Shown piece by piece: positions 41,048 through 49,516 of a DNA stretch of 64,000 bases. A program made the translations under genes and the position numbers. The stretch lies in contig NZ_CP119779.1 of the NCBI RefSeq assembly GCF_029338195.1, positions 1,364,001 through 1,428,000 on the forward strand, given 5' to 3'. This DNA is from Haloarcula litorea. Its GTDB lineage: Archaea; Halobacteriota; Halobacteria; Halobacteriales; Haloarculaceae. How positions within the stretch are numbered: position 1 is the first letter of the stretch; the number at the start of each line of letters is the position of its first letter. Under the pieces are notes generated by a model that did no database searches, was not told the DNA's origin, and saw only the letters and a program-made list of their open reading frames with translations.

Positions 41048-41626
41048 TCAACCCCTATGTACATCAAACAGCTCCACCCATTCCCAATCACCGTTACCGC
41101 CGAAGAACTCTACATACCCATCATGCTCTAAATCACTGAGATCACCTACATACTCAGAGAAAATCGGGTCAGCAATCAACCAAAAACCATCCCGACCAGC
41201 TTCCTTCTCCCACGCCACATCTCCAATACCCACACCCAACTCCCTACTATAAAACTCCGTCAAAACATCCGCAATCAAATCAGGATCAGAAACAGGACAG
41301 TACACCTCTGGCAACACATGAAGCTCACCGACCGGACTATCCACACGAATAAAACGTACCTCAAGGCCTCCCGCCAAATACATAGAAGCCAACAACACAC
41401 TCTGGTCCTGACAATCACCCTTCAACTTGTGCATCATCTCACCAGGATCAAAAGGAGTCCTCCCAGTACGCTCATACGTAGAGGCCTCAGCCAGCAAATA
41501 ATGCAGGCCACAAGCCTTCACAACGTACTCAGGGAAACGAGTCGGCTCAAAAAAATCCTTCAACGCAGAATCTACGAACCCAAACCGCTCCGGAGCAGCA
41601 TATTTAAAAAACTCTTCACGCTGCAT
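41048..41626 (-). CDS. Transglutaminase-like Cys protease/transferase (192 aa)
   Basis: Putative catalytic triad in the usual order: Cys72 in KGDCQDQSVLL, His103 in GELHVLPEVY and Asp153 in FWLIADP. Such proteins cleave or cross-link peptides or act as non-catalytic adaptors; in phages they can process structural proteins. AT-rich codons. Overlapping spacing with the 181-residue gene upstream indicates an operon. Confidence 0.75.
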   Translation of the reverse strand: MQREEFFKYAAPERFGFVDSALKDFFEPTRFPEYVVKACGLHYLLAEASTYERTGRTPFDPGEMMHKLKGDCQDQSVLLASMYLAGGLEVRFIRVDSPVGELHVLPEVYCPVSDPDLIADVLTEFYSRELGVGIGDVAWEKEAGRDGFWLIADPIFSEYVGDLSDLEHDGYVEFFGGNGDWEWVELFDVHRG

Positions 41627-41629
41627 CCG

Positions 41630-42175
41630 TCACCGCTGATTCTTTTCCATCTCTTCCTGGAATCGGTCAACCATCTCATCCACTGACACGCTCGAACCGT
41701 CATCACGGCCCTCAGAACGCTCCTCTTGTCCCGGAGAACCATCATCCCGAGGCATATCAACATCCCTACCTCCCAAGATCATCGAGGCCTGATGCTCATC
41801 AATCACTCCACGCTGCTGCAACATTATAACCTGCTCAGGGCTTAAATCCGCAACCTCCAATCCCCGGCTATGCATTTTCTGAGCCATTCCATCATCCGAA
41901 GAACCCAGATCTATGTCATCAAGGCTCGGAGGGTCAGGAATCTCACGACCGCGCTCTCCCCGTCTATTCTCAACCTGAGTGGCATCAATACCTTCACGCT
42001 CCACACCCTCTTTCCGGTCTTCCTCACTGGCTTCAGAAGCCGCTCTCGCTAAGTCAGTGACAAACTTTCCCAGCGACGGAGACTCATCGCTGTCAAAGCC
42101 AGTATCATCCATTTCATCATACTGCTCAGCAACATCGTTGAAGAAATCCCCAAACGAGTCGTAGTCCTTACCCAT
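41630..42175 (-). CDS. Acidic, low-complexity hypothetical protein (181 aa)
   Basis: Rich in Asp, Glu, Ser and Arg with little hydrophobic core except LSPEQVIMLQQRGVIDEHQASMIL. ATG at 42,175 next to the origin region. Possibly a scaffold or substrate of the transglutaminase-like enzyme encoded downstream; this is speculation from adjacency. Confidence 0.65.
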   Translation of the reverse strand: MGKDYDSFGDFFNDVAEQYDEMDDTGFDSDESPSLGKFVTDLARAASEASEEDRKEGVEREGIDATQVENRRGERGREIPDPPSLDDIDLGSSDDGMAQKMHSRGLEVADLSPEQVIMLQQRGVIDEHQASMILGGRDVDMPRDDGSPGQEERSEGRDDGSSVSVDEMVDRFQEEMEKNQR

Positions 42176-43026
42176 GTGTTGTGAGCCTCTCGCTTACCAC
42201 GATGTAACCAGTTCCAACACCAAAAGAATCAGGCACTCAGGCGGGATCACACAAGATCCAGCATCGCTGGTCAGAGCGCTCTACACAGTTGTCTACAGAA
42301 TCGGTTCGAAACGGTAGGGCAAAAGGGCGGTTATAGGCCTTAACGGCCCGAAATATAGGAGCACGTTTCGATCAAAACAGAGAAAATTTCGAACCGCTCT
42401 TCGGCCACTAGAGGCGATGTACAGATTCGCTGTAGATCGCCAAGCGACCAGGACCTCGTTTATAAACACCCCTTGGAAATTTTTTGGAGGTGGGGCACCC
42501 TTTGGAACCCCTCTTGGGTTCCCTGATAAGGAGTTTCTCCGGAAACGGTGACGGAAAACGGTGGAGAGACAACTTATACTGTGGAAATATAGAAGTAAGT
42601 CTCAGAATTTTCTATTTGAGATTTCCGGAGGAACGAGATCTCGACTTTTTACGACTGACAGGTGATGAATCGAGGGTCAAAACTAGGATAAAGGAAGTGA
42701 CTATGCTAAATTACCTACCGAGCGATTTTTTTAAAGACGTCATGCATCTGTGTGTGACGATTTCCGGAGAAACTAGGTATATAGAGAAACAGAATATAAC
42801 AGTGTTATATGGTATATTTCATTTATTATATTTCTTAGATAGTCATTTCTTTATAAGGACGATAGTGAGATTCCAGTTCACTCGGAGTCAATCTATGCTT
42901 GATCGGAGCTTCTCCGGAAATGGTGTGACACAGGCAACTCTGTTGAAAGCAGTACTTCTGCGGAAATCAAAGAAATGCTTGAAGAAAAGGTATAAAAAGA
43001 ATTGTTTGAATACTTAATTTATTCCT
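42176..43026. other. Presumptive replication origin with ORB-like repeats
   Basis: 850 bases without a credible gene, immediately upstream of the cdc6 gene. Four copies of TTCTCCGGAAA-like words occur: 42,533-42,548 and 42,908-42,923 on the plus strand, and 42,620-42,635 and 42,759-42,773 inverted. They surround a strongly AT-rich stretch (42,775-42,870). A perfect GGAACCC/GGGTTCC hairpin lies at 42,504-42,522, and a 10-base inverted repeat CGGTTCGAAA/TTTCGAACCG at 42,302 and 42,387. Paired inverted repeats flanking an AT-rich zone next to cdc6 match the layout of archaeal origins. Confidence 0.75.
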
Positions 43027-44244
43027 ATGACAGGTGCGGAATCATCAACAATCTTCGGAAACTATTCAGAAAATCCCATATTCAACTCAGAAGTCCCACT
43101 CAGCTACGAACATATCCCAGACATAGACGATATTGTAGGGCGAGATGAAGAGATAAAAAAGCTGACCAACACTCTCCAGAGACTACCACAAGGAGAACAC
43201 GCTGTCCCCTTTATGGTGACTGGCGATACGGGCTATGGCAAGACAACCGTCGTCAAATCAGTTCTTGACGAACTCGAGACTGAGATGACCAACGTAGGTC
43301 TCGACTTCGTGTACACATACATCGAGGACAGAGAAAACGAGCGAGAGGTACTCCGAAAACTCACCAAAGATCTCGATTTAGACTACAACGGTAGTGATCT
43401 CAGTATGTATTATCAAAGACTGCGGGAGGAAATCAAGGAGAGGGATCTCAACTATACCATAGTTCTGGACGATATAGATGCGCTCTTCAACAAAAACGGG
43501 CGAAAGGACCACGGTAACACTGTTCTCAAGAAGCTGTATGAGGCCCGGAAAGACGTTATGAACAACAGCGATGGCAGTCTCCTCATTATCGGTGTCACAA
43601 ATAACGCGAATATCACTACCCAACTTGATCCAAAAAACAGGTCACGCTATGCTGATGACGCTATCCAGTTCTCTCCTTACAACGCCAACCAGCTAAGACA
43701 GATTCTTCGAGTCCGTGCTGAGAAGGCCTTCAAAAGCCATGCCCTGGAAGAAGGTGTTGTAGGCAAGATTGCTGCTCAAGTAGCTCAAGGGCAGGGTGAC
43801 GCTCGGAAAGCTATCCGGATTCTCCGAAAGGCCGGGAAGATTGCTGAGAACAATGAGTTCGAAAAGGTCAGGAAGAAACACGTCGATGAGGCCAAAGTCC
43901 GAGTTGAAAGAGAGTCGGTACTGCAGACAGCTAAAAATCTGCCAAAGCAGAAGAAGATAATGCTGTATTCTATCCTCGAAGAGAAGCGAAAATCTCCGAA
44001 GTACAAGCACCTGTTCAGTAAGTATGAGAAAGTCTGTAGGAATGAGGATGTGAATCCTGTGGGTGAACGACAGCGCCGCAACATCATCGAAGATCTGGAT
44101 ATGTTGGGCCTGATTTCAACTGAGACGGTCACTGTGAAGGATGGTAGAGGGAACACTAATGCTGTAAATGTTGAAATCGAGGAAGAAGAAGTCAGAGAGG
44201 ACTTTGTCGAGTACATGGATGAGGAGGTTTTCGGCTACGAATAG
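43027..44244 (+). CDS. cdc6: Orc1/Cdc6-family replication initiator
   Basis: A 405-residue AAA+ protein with Walker A GDTGYGKT (66-73), Walker B VLDDID (146-151) and a sensor-1 phrase LLIIGVTNN. The lid domain carries QGDARKAIRILRKAG, and a C-terminal winged helix (about 310-395) fits the Orc1/Cdc6 length and order. The family binds ORB repeats and loads MCM. It lies beside its presumptive origin, so the element can probably replicate autonomously. Divergent from chromosomal haloarchaeal Orcs in composition. Confidence 0.93.
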   Translation: MTGAESSTIFGNYSENPIFNSEVPLSYEHIPDIDDIVGRDEEIKKLTNTLQRLPQGEHAVPFMVTGDTGYGKTTVVKSVLDELETEMTNVGLDFVYTYIEDRENEREVLRKLTKDLDLDYNGSDLSMYYQRLREEIKERDLNYTIVLDDIDALFNKNGRKDHGNTVLKKLYEARKDVMNNSDGSLLIIGVTNNANITTQLDPKNRSRYADDAIQFSPYNANQLRQILRVRAEKAFKSHALEEGVVGKIAAQVAQGQGDARKAIRILRKAGKIAENNEFEKVRKKHVDEAKVRVERESVLQTAKNLPKQKKIMLYSILEEKRKSPKYKHLFSKYEKVCRNEDVNPVGERQRRNIIEDLDMLGLISTETVTVKDGRGNTNAVNVEIEEEEVREDFVEYMDEEVFGYE

Positions 44245-44268
44245 ATCCAGGCGGTGCTCATTACTGAG

Positions 44269-44286
44269 AAAGATTTATAAATAAAA
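44269..44286 (+). promoter_or_regulatory. Promoter of the 44.3-45.7 kb operon
   Basis: TTTATAAATA at 44,274-44,283, about 27-36 bases before the ATG at 44,310; the distance implies a leader of only a few bases. Confidence 0.65.
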
Positions 44287-44309
44287 TATCATAACTATTT
44301 GTTAAGACG

Positions 44310-44558
44310 ATGACAGCAGCAGATCGACGTACAGTTCAGGTCACTCCACAACCTGAGATCAATTCCGTTCCAAAAGCGGTTCAAAACCATCGAGAACAGC
44401 AGCAGGAAGACGAAGAGGACGAAGACCTCGGAATAGTGAAACGGGCGAAGAACTCAGACTTTACAGCGATCAGTATGCAGGACCAGGCCTCTGGTACCGA
44501 TTCTTCTGTTGAAGCTGAATCCTTGAAGAAGTACCTCGACGGTGAGCATCAGCAGTGA
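44310..44558 (+). CDS. Hypothetical acidic protein (82 aa)
   Basis: A Gln/Glu/Asp-rich, probably disordered protein (REQQQEDEEDEDLGIVKRAK). It heads an operon that leads into the VirD4-like ATPase. Its stop overlaps the next GTG start. No recognised family. Confidence 0.6.
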   Translation: MTAADRRTVQVTPQPEINSVPKAVQNHREQQQEDEEDEDLGIVKRAKNSDFTAISMQDQASGTDSSVEAESLKKYLDGEHQQ

Positions 44559-44893
44559 GTGACTTAGTTTGTAAGAAATGTGGGACCAAGGTCACCTACA
44601 ACCAAGCTGAAGCACTCGATAATGCCAGAGATGAAGATGGGGATAATGTAGAACAAGATTGCAACCATAGATTCGAATATCCTGAGACAGAGCTACCGTA
44701 TGATAGTGACAAATATTCAGTAGTTCGAAGCTCTCCCGTCAAACATACTCGCTTTGGCGAAATCGTGATGACTGGCACGAAAGAGAGAATGAAGGAAGAA
44801 GCCTGGGAGAAGGACAAAGTTTCTGATATGATGTATACTGACCACAAAATCGCTGATCTCGAAGAGATGGGATTCAAAGGTGAGAATCGGTAG
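44555..44893 (+). CDS. Zinc-binding protein ending GENR (112 aa)
   Basis: GTG start. An N-terminal CKKC knuckle (LVCKKCGTKVTY) and a later DCNH could form one zinc site. The tail KGENR encodes GGTGAGAATCGG, the same Shine-Dalgarno junction found repeatedly in operon A on the other strand, linking the two regions by design or origin. Confidence 0.65.
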   Translation: MSDLVCKKCGTKVTYNQAEALDNARDEDGDNVEQDCNHRFEYPETELPYDSDKYSVVRSSPVKHTRFGEIVMTGTKERMKEEAWEKDKVSDMMYTDHKIADLEEMGFKGENR

Positions 44894-45144
44894 TGGAGAA
44901 GGAGCGTTTGAAGGGCTTCATCATAGCGAAGCTCAACAACTCAGTATTCCACGATAAGGATAGATTCCTGGAGAAGACGAAGAAGCATCTTGAGCCTGTG
45001 CATCTGGAAGCTGATGTCGATGAGTGCTTTGAGGAGCTCATCGAGGAAGACTGGATTGAATACCACGAGGAAGGCAACAACGTAGAGCAGGTGCTTCCTG
45101 AGTCTGAGAAAAAGCAGAAAACACTACTGGACAGTACAGGGTGA
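44893..45144 (+). CDS. Small winged-helix-like protein (83 aa)
   Basis: GTG start in the TAGTGG junction. Helical, with a pattern like a short wHTH (LKGFIIAKLNNSVFHDKDRF ... FEELIEEDWIEYHEEGNNV). Its end carries GGGTGAT for the following non-AUG gene. Regulator or adaptor; uncertain. Confidence 0.6.
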   Translation: MEKERLKGFIIAKLNNSVFHDKDRFLEKTKKHLEPVHLEADVDECFEELIEEDWIEYHEEGNNVEQVLPESEKKQKTLLDSTG

Positions 45145-45151
45145 TGCCTGA

Positions 45152-45484
45152 ATCGCTGATTACGTAGAGCCACGGTACAATCCAGAATTGAACGAAGGCC
45201 TTGGGGGGACAGTCGAGTTCGGAGAAGAAGACGAGGAATACCTGTTTCCTCGTGACCTGCCAGCCGACAAGGTCCGAAAGATCCTCGAGAATCAGGATGC
45301 AGATATCTACGGTTCTCAGTTTCCCGGCTTCCGAGTTGAAACCAGTCAGGGAGTCCGGTACGATGTGATCCACCTGGATGAAAGTGAGCCGGTGGATGCG
45401 ATCGGGATTTACGACGTCGACGAGGGTGAAGTCCTGGAGTTTTACGAGATGGATGAGCTCGTTGAGGAGGTCGGTGCGGTATGA
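45152..45484 (+). CDS. Hypothetical protein (110 aa), probable ATC start
   Basis: A TTG at 45,188 would give 98 residues, but ADYVEPRYNPE precedes it in frame. An ATC at 45,152 sits directly after a TGA (TGAATC), 13 bases after the start of GGGTGATGCC, as in 22,432-22,587. The YNPELNEGLGG phrase matches YDPELNEALDG of the helix-hairpin-helix protein at 12,955, suggesting a shared domain. Soluble and acidic. Confidence 0.65.
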   Translation: MADYVEPRYNPELNEGLGGTVEFGEEDEEYLFPRDLPADKVRKILENQDADIYGSQFPGFRVETSQGVRYDVIHLDESEPVDAIGIYDVDEGEVLEFYEMDELVEEVGAV

Positions 45485-45750
45485 AGCCGTTTGATTCGAG
45501 CGTTGTGAAGGGTACGCCGGGGAGCATTCTGTCGGCAGCTGCTGATGAGGAAGAACAGACAGTTTCCGAGATAGCACTGCAGGTTGAGACACCGCAGTCC
45601 TACGTCGGGAAGATCCTCAGCGATCTTGAGGACGAAGGATTCGTTGAATCTCGAAGGTCGGAGGATGATGCTAGGAAACGTCTGTACTCTCTGACGCAGT
45701 TGGGGAGAGATTTTCTCGATGTATTGGAGAGGGCCTACGAGGAGGGCTGA
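45481..45750 (+). CDS. Winged-helix transcription regulator (89 aa)
   Basis: The ATG overlaps the previous stop. A helix-turn-helix (TVSEIALQVETPQSYVGKILSDLE) is followed by a wing (FVESRRSEDDARKRLYSLT), the MarR/ArsR-like arrangement. Probably controls this operon or the VirD4-like gene that follows behind its own TATA box. Confidence 0.8.
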   Translation: MKPFDSSVVKGTPGSILSAAADEEEQTVSEIALQVETPQSYVGKILSDLEDEGFVESRRSEDDARKRLYSLTQLGRDFLDVLERAYEEG

Positions 45751-45777
45751 CTCGTTTCCTCCCTCTTTCCAATCTTC

Positions 45778-45790
45778 TATAAAAATATAG
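45778..45790 (+). promoter_or_regulatory. TATA box of the VirD4-like gene
   Basis: TATAAAAATA at 45,778-45,787, about 22-31 bases before the GTG at 45,809, which would give an almost leaderless transcript. Confidence 0.65.
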
Positions 45791-45808
45791 ATTTTCCAAG
45801 TTGTTCTT

Positions 45809-47794
45809 GTGTCTCTTCACGACCGGTTGCTGCAGCAGGCGAAGGAAGCAGGTATCGACGATGACGAGGAAGTTCGGAAGTATTTGGAGATCATCGATAA
45901 CTGTCCGAACGACAAGATCAAACAGCAATTTGCCAAGAAGCTCAGAGCGAAAATCAGGCAACACCGCAGTCATCCTTTCACCGACAACTACCGGACCTCA
46001 CAACCTCGATCCTCGATTAATGTGGGACGGGGCTGGAATGGGGGTATAATCGACCTGCCGGTAGAGGATCTGACCAAGCACGCCTTAGTTAACGGCCAGT
46101 CCGGTTCCGGGAAGACCACTCTCTTCTACAATTTGATGTCTGAGCTCGACGACCTTGATATCCCGTTCTGGGCTTTCGACCTGAAGCAGGACTACCGCCA
46201 TCTCGTCAAGTCGGACCAGATAGAGAACGTTCTGGTGCTACCTATGGAGAAGTTCCGGTTCAATCCGTTGAGGCCTCCTCCGGGCGTCAAGACCGGTGAC
46301 TGGCTTTCACGGTTTATGGAAGTCTTCTGCGACAGCCAGGAGCTGCTCGGAGGTTCTGATCGATTCCTGGACGAGCATCTTCACCACTTCGAGAAAAAGT
46401 CCGATCAGCCAACCCTGCTAGAACTCAGGAACTACATCCAGAACCTGTCTGTCCATCCACAGAGGCAGGCCTTCCAGAACAGGATTAGAACAAGTATCGG
46501 GCGACTGCTTCGGGATGCACCTCACACCTTCAATGTCGAACAAGGCTACAAGCTGGAAGAACTGTTGAAGCGGAATGTTGTCTTCGAGTTTGAGGGCCTG
46601 AAGACGTGGACGAAGAACTTCCTGATGGAGATCCTGATCGCGTGGATCTACGAATACAGGAAAGCGCAGAATCATCGTGGCAGCGGTGTCCGGCACGTCA
46701 CATTCCTTGACGAGGCGAAGACGATTATGTCGGTCTACAAAGAGCAGCAGGCAGCTTCTGGTCTACCAGAGATTGACCGGATGGTTGCGGAATTACGCGA
46801 GTTCCAAGAATCGTTGGTAGCGGCCGATCAAGAGGCGAAAAAGCTGACTGATTCGATCAAGGCGAACACGTACACGAAGATCTTGCTGGCTACCGGTGAC
46901 GCGAAAGAGTTCAAATCGATAGCGGAGTCTCTGAAGATGGATGGCCTGCAGAAGAGATGGGCGAGAAAGTTGGCAGTAGGTGAAGCTGTGGTTCAGCGAG
47001 GGGAGCACGAACCTGTCCCGGTGTGTCTACCTGACTTCGACTTGGAGAAGGACGTTACTGACGATGAATTGGTTTCACAGATGAGTGAGGAGTGGCGTTC
47101 ACTGTCTTTCAAACCGCTTGATTCCTCTACTTCCAAGAGTTTAGAACCTCCCGAAGAACCTGAGTCAAAACCTGATAGCGACTCTAATGCCGGCGAAGAA
47201 GCCGAACTGGATGTTTCTGAGCGAGCCGAGCGTTTGCTGCGGGATATCGTTGAGAATCCGTTCAAGTCTGTGACTGACCGGTATCAGAAGTTTTCGAGTC
47301 GGTATCAGGGTGACAAGGCGAAGACTGAGTTGCTGGAGAAAGAGTTGGTAGAGGAAGAATCTGCTAAGTTGAAGCAGGGAAGGGTGAAGCTGTTCGAGCT
47401 CACGGAGAGAGGAGAAGAGGTTGCGAAAGATCTGGATATTGAGGTTGAAAGAAGTGGCCGTGGAGGTGTGGTCCACCGGTACTGGCAGCACCAAATTTCC
47501 GATAAACTCGAAGAGAAAGGCCTCAACCCGGTTATCGAGAAAAGCCACGCAGATGTCTACGTCAACTTCGAAGGAGAAGGGATTGCCATCGAAGTGGCTA
47601 TGGGACGAAATGAAAGGGAGATTAACCACATCTCAGATCGACTGGAGCAAGGATTCGACCGGGTAGTTACGCTGTGTCGGAACAAATCTGTCAAGGGCTT
47701 TCTCGAGGACAAACTGCAGGACGTCGACGTAAGCAGTGATCAAGTAGATGTTCTGCTTCTTCGGGAGTTCTTCGACGAAGACAAGCCGTTTTGA
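45809..47794 (+). CDS. VirD4/TraG-like coupling ATPase with winged helix and nuclease-like C-terminus
   Basis: 661 residues. Walker A GQSGSGKT at 96-103, a FNPLRPPPG phrase typical of VirD4/HerA motors and Walker B FLDEAK near 300. After the ATPase come an acidic linker, a winged-helix-like region (about 460-540) and a C-terminal domain with HADVYVNFEGEGIAIEVAMG, which resembles a PD-(D/E)xK core (D...ExA). VirD4-type proteins feed DNA into a conjugation channel. The nuclease-like end, if active, could process the transferred DNA. Confidence 0.85.
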   Translation: MSLHDRLLQQAKEAGIDDDEEVRKYLEIIDNCPNDKIKQQFAKKLRAKIRQHRSHPFTDNYRTSQPRSSINVGRGWNGGIIDLPVEDLTKHALVNGQSGSGKTTLFYNLMSELDDLDIPFWAFDLKQDYRHLVKSDQIENVLVLPMEKFRFNPLRPPPGVKTGDWLSRFMEVFCDSQELLGGSDRFLDEHLHHFEKKSDQPTLLELRNYIQNLSVHPQRQAFQNRIRTSIGRLLRDAPHTFNVEQGYKLEELLKRNVVFEFEGLKTWTKNFLMEILIAWIYEYRKAQNHRGSGVRHVTFLDEAKTIMSVYKEQQAASGLPEIDRMVAELREFQESLVAADQEAKKLTDSIKANTYTKILLATGDAKEFKSIAESLKMDGLQKRWARKLAVGEAVVQRGEHEPVPVCLPDFDLEKDVTDDELVSQMSEEWRSLSFKPLDSSTSKSLEPPEEPESKPDSDSNAGEEAELDVSERAERLLRDIVENPFKSVTDRYQKFSSRYQGDKAKTELLEKELVEEESAKLKQGRVKLFELTERGEEVAKDLDIEVERSGRGGVVHRYWQHQISDKLEEKGLNPVIEKSHADVYVNFEGEGIAIEVAMGRNEREINHISDRLEQGFDRVVTLCRNKSVKGFLEDKLQDVDVSSDQVDVLLLREFFDEDKPF

Positions 47795-47825
47795 CGTGTG
47801 TTCGGGTAAGTCGAGCGATCGGAAA

Positions 47826-48392
47826 CTAAGGCCGAACAGTACATAGGTCCGAGATCTCGACCCAGTCGTAGTATCTTCGCTCGCCATCCGTTTTCTTCTC
47901 GATCAGGTTCTTCTCTTCGAGGCCTTCGATTCTTCCAGCTCTTCTGCAGTGGCTTGGATCAGCTGGCCTCCAGTACATTTCTGACTGCTTTTCGCTTTCT
48001 CTGAATCGGTAGTCCTGCTTTGCGTCGACACCGACTGCTTGGACCTCGGACTCGTTTTCGACGAGTGCCTCAAGAGTATACAGCTGCTCCTGATTGTTGG
48101 AAACTTTGAGAATCCTGTATGGGATCTCTCCGGCTCCGAGTAGGTTGGCCAGGAGGATGACGCGGTCAACGTGGCCTCCTTGTTGATCTCGATTGGTCTT
48201 ACCGGGGCCTTTCAGTCTTCGTTGCTCGGTTTCGTCTATCGCCCTCTTCACATACCAGTGGAGGACCAGTGCGATAGACTGCTTAGTCGTCTCCTCCTCG
48301 TGGCCGTAGACGATCATGTCGTACAGGTCCTCAACGACTTCGGAGTTCAGCTTCAACTCTATCTCGTCCATCGTGATTCCGTAACAAGGCAT
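47826..48392 (-). CDS. Hypothetical protein with winged-helix-like C-terminus (188 aa)
   Basis: Start taken at ATG 48,392, five bases after GAGGTGA; GTG at 48,401 and ATG (DEIELKLN) are alternatives. Helical N-terminus (NSEVVEDLYDMIVYGHEEET), a central QAVGVDAKQDYR, then a wing-like end (GLEEKNLIEKKTDGERRYYDW). Last gene of the ESCRT-III/Vps4-like operon; a regulator or adaptor. Confidence 0.65.
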   Translation of the reverse strand: MPCYGITMDEIELKLNSEVVEDLYDMIVYGHEEETTKQSIALVLHWYVKRAIDETEQRRLKGPGKTNRDQQGGHVDRVILLANLLGAGEIPYRILKVSNNQEQLYTLEALVENESEVQAVGVDAKQDYRFRESEKQSEMYWRPADPSHCRRAGRIEGLEEKNLIEKKTDGERRYYDWVEISDLCTVRP

Positions 48393-48397
48393 ACCGG

Positions 48398-49516
48398 TCA
48401 CCTCGACTTCCCGTCGTTCCAGTGCTGTAGACTGGGTTCCGTGTCTTCCACTGCTTTCCGTAGGTGCTGATGAGTAACCGGCTGCAGCTGATCCTGTTCT
48501 ATTGATTCGATGTGGGCAGTCTGCGCGGCCTCCTCGACCACTTTCTTCAAGTCGGCAGCGGAGAACTCCTCAGTCGACTCTGCCAACTGATCCAGGTCTA
48601 TCCCGGATCCTGTTTCTCGGCCTCGAAGGTGGACCTCGAGAATCTCTTTCCGGGCTTCTTCATCCGGAGGAGGCACCTCGATTTTCTCGTCAAACCGGCC
48701 GCTGCGTCTGATAGCGCCATCAACACTGTTTAAGAGATTTGTCGACGCCATCACCAGGATATCTTCATCCTGTACGTCATGGATGCCCTGAAGCATCTCA
48801 GAGACAGCGTTCTGATAGGCCTGACTGTCATGCTCCAATGACTGCCTGTTTGAAGCGACAGAGTCGATTTCGTCGATGAAGATAACGCAGGGCTGAACCT
48901 GGCGTGCCTCCTTGAATAGGTCAGCTACGTTCTGCCCGCTTTGCCCGACGAATCTACTGATCAGGTCTGATCCCCGGATTTGTGCGTAGCGGTACCCGAG
49001 TTCTCCGGCCAGTGCCTCCGATAGGTAGGTCTTCCCGGTGCCTGGAGGGCCGTACAGCATAATGCCGTTGGTAGGGCTGACACCGAGGTCGTCCCGATAC
49101 TTTGTTTCCTGGAACTGGTGGATCACCTTCTTTTTCAGTACCTGTTTGAGGTCATCCATTCCGCCGACGTCGTCCAGATCTTTGCTTGGCGGCTCCTCGA
49201 AAAACTGGGACTCACTCTTCTTTGACTGACCGAGCTTCTGTTGCTTCGAGCTCCGACCACCACCGCCGCCGTTGTTCCGACCATTAGCTCGGCCTTGCTT
49301 CATCTCTTTGTGAGCGACGTCATCCAACGAGTCGCTCATCTTCTCTACCTTCGCGGAGTCCCCGTTCTCCATCTCCTGGGAGACCTTCTGGATGTACTTC
49401 TTAGCCTTCAGCAGCTTCTTCACTCGCTCTTCGCTGCTGTCGGCTTGTTCAGCCTCCTCGACGGCCTCCTTGAACTGCTTGGTGTAGTGTGCTTCTTTGG
49501 AGGCTCCTTTGCTCAT
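48398..49516 (-). CDS. Vps4/CdvC-like AAA ATPase
   Basis: A 372-residue, single-AAA protein. The N-terminal ~50 residues form a helical MIT-like domain (YTKQFKEAVEEAEQADSSEE...KAKKYIQK). A Gly/Ser linker leads to Walker A GPPGTGKT (156-163), pore loop RFVGQSG, Walker B VIFIDEID (211-218) and arginine finger RRSGRFD (270-276). This architecture is that of Vps4/CdvC, which disassembles ESCRT-III polymers. The adjacent coiled-coil gene supports the reading. Proteasome-ATPase relatives are the main alternative. Confidence 0.75.
   Translation of the reverse strand: MSKGASKEAHYTKQFKEAVEEAEQADSSEERVKKLLKAKKYIQKVSQEMENGDSAKVEKMSDSLDDVAHKEMKQGRANGRNNGGGGGRSSKQQKLGQSKKSESQFFEEPPSKDLDDVGGMDDLKQVLKKKVIHQFQETKYRDDLGVSPTNGIMLYGPPGTGKTYLSEALAGELGYRYAQIRGSDLISRFVGQSGQNVADLFKEARQVQPCVIFIDEIDSVASNRQSLEHDSQAYQNAVSEMLQGIHDVQDEDILVMASTNLLNSVDGAIRRSGRFDEKIEVPPPDEEARKEILEVHLRGRETGSGIDLDQLAESTEEFSAADLKKVVEEAAQTAHIESIEQDQLQPVTHQHLRKAVEDTEPSLQHWNDGKSR

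Noticed and set aside
42484-43017. 177-codon ORF across the origin region
   Set aside because: Phe/Lys/Arg/Ser-rich, unlike any gene in the element, and it spans the repeats and AT-rich block; more likely chance openness of AT-rich DNA.
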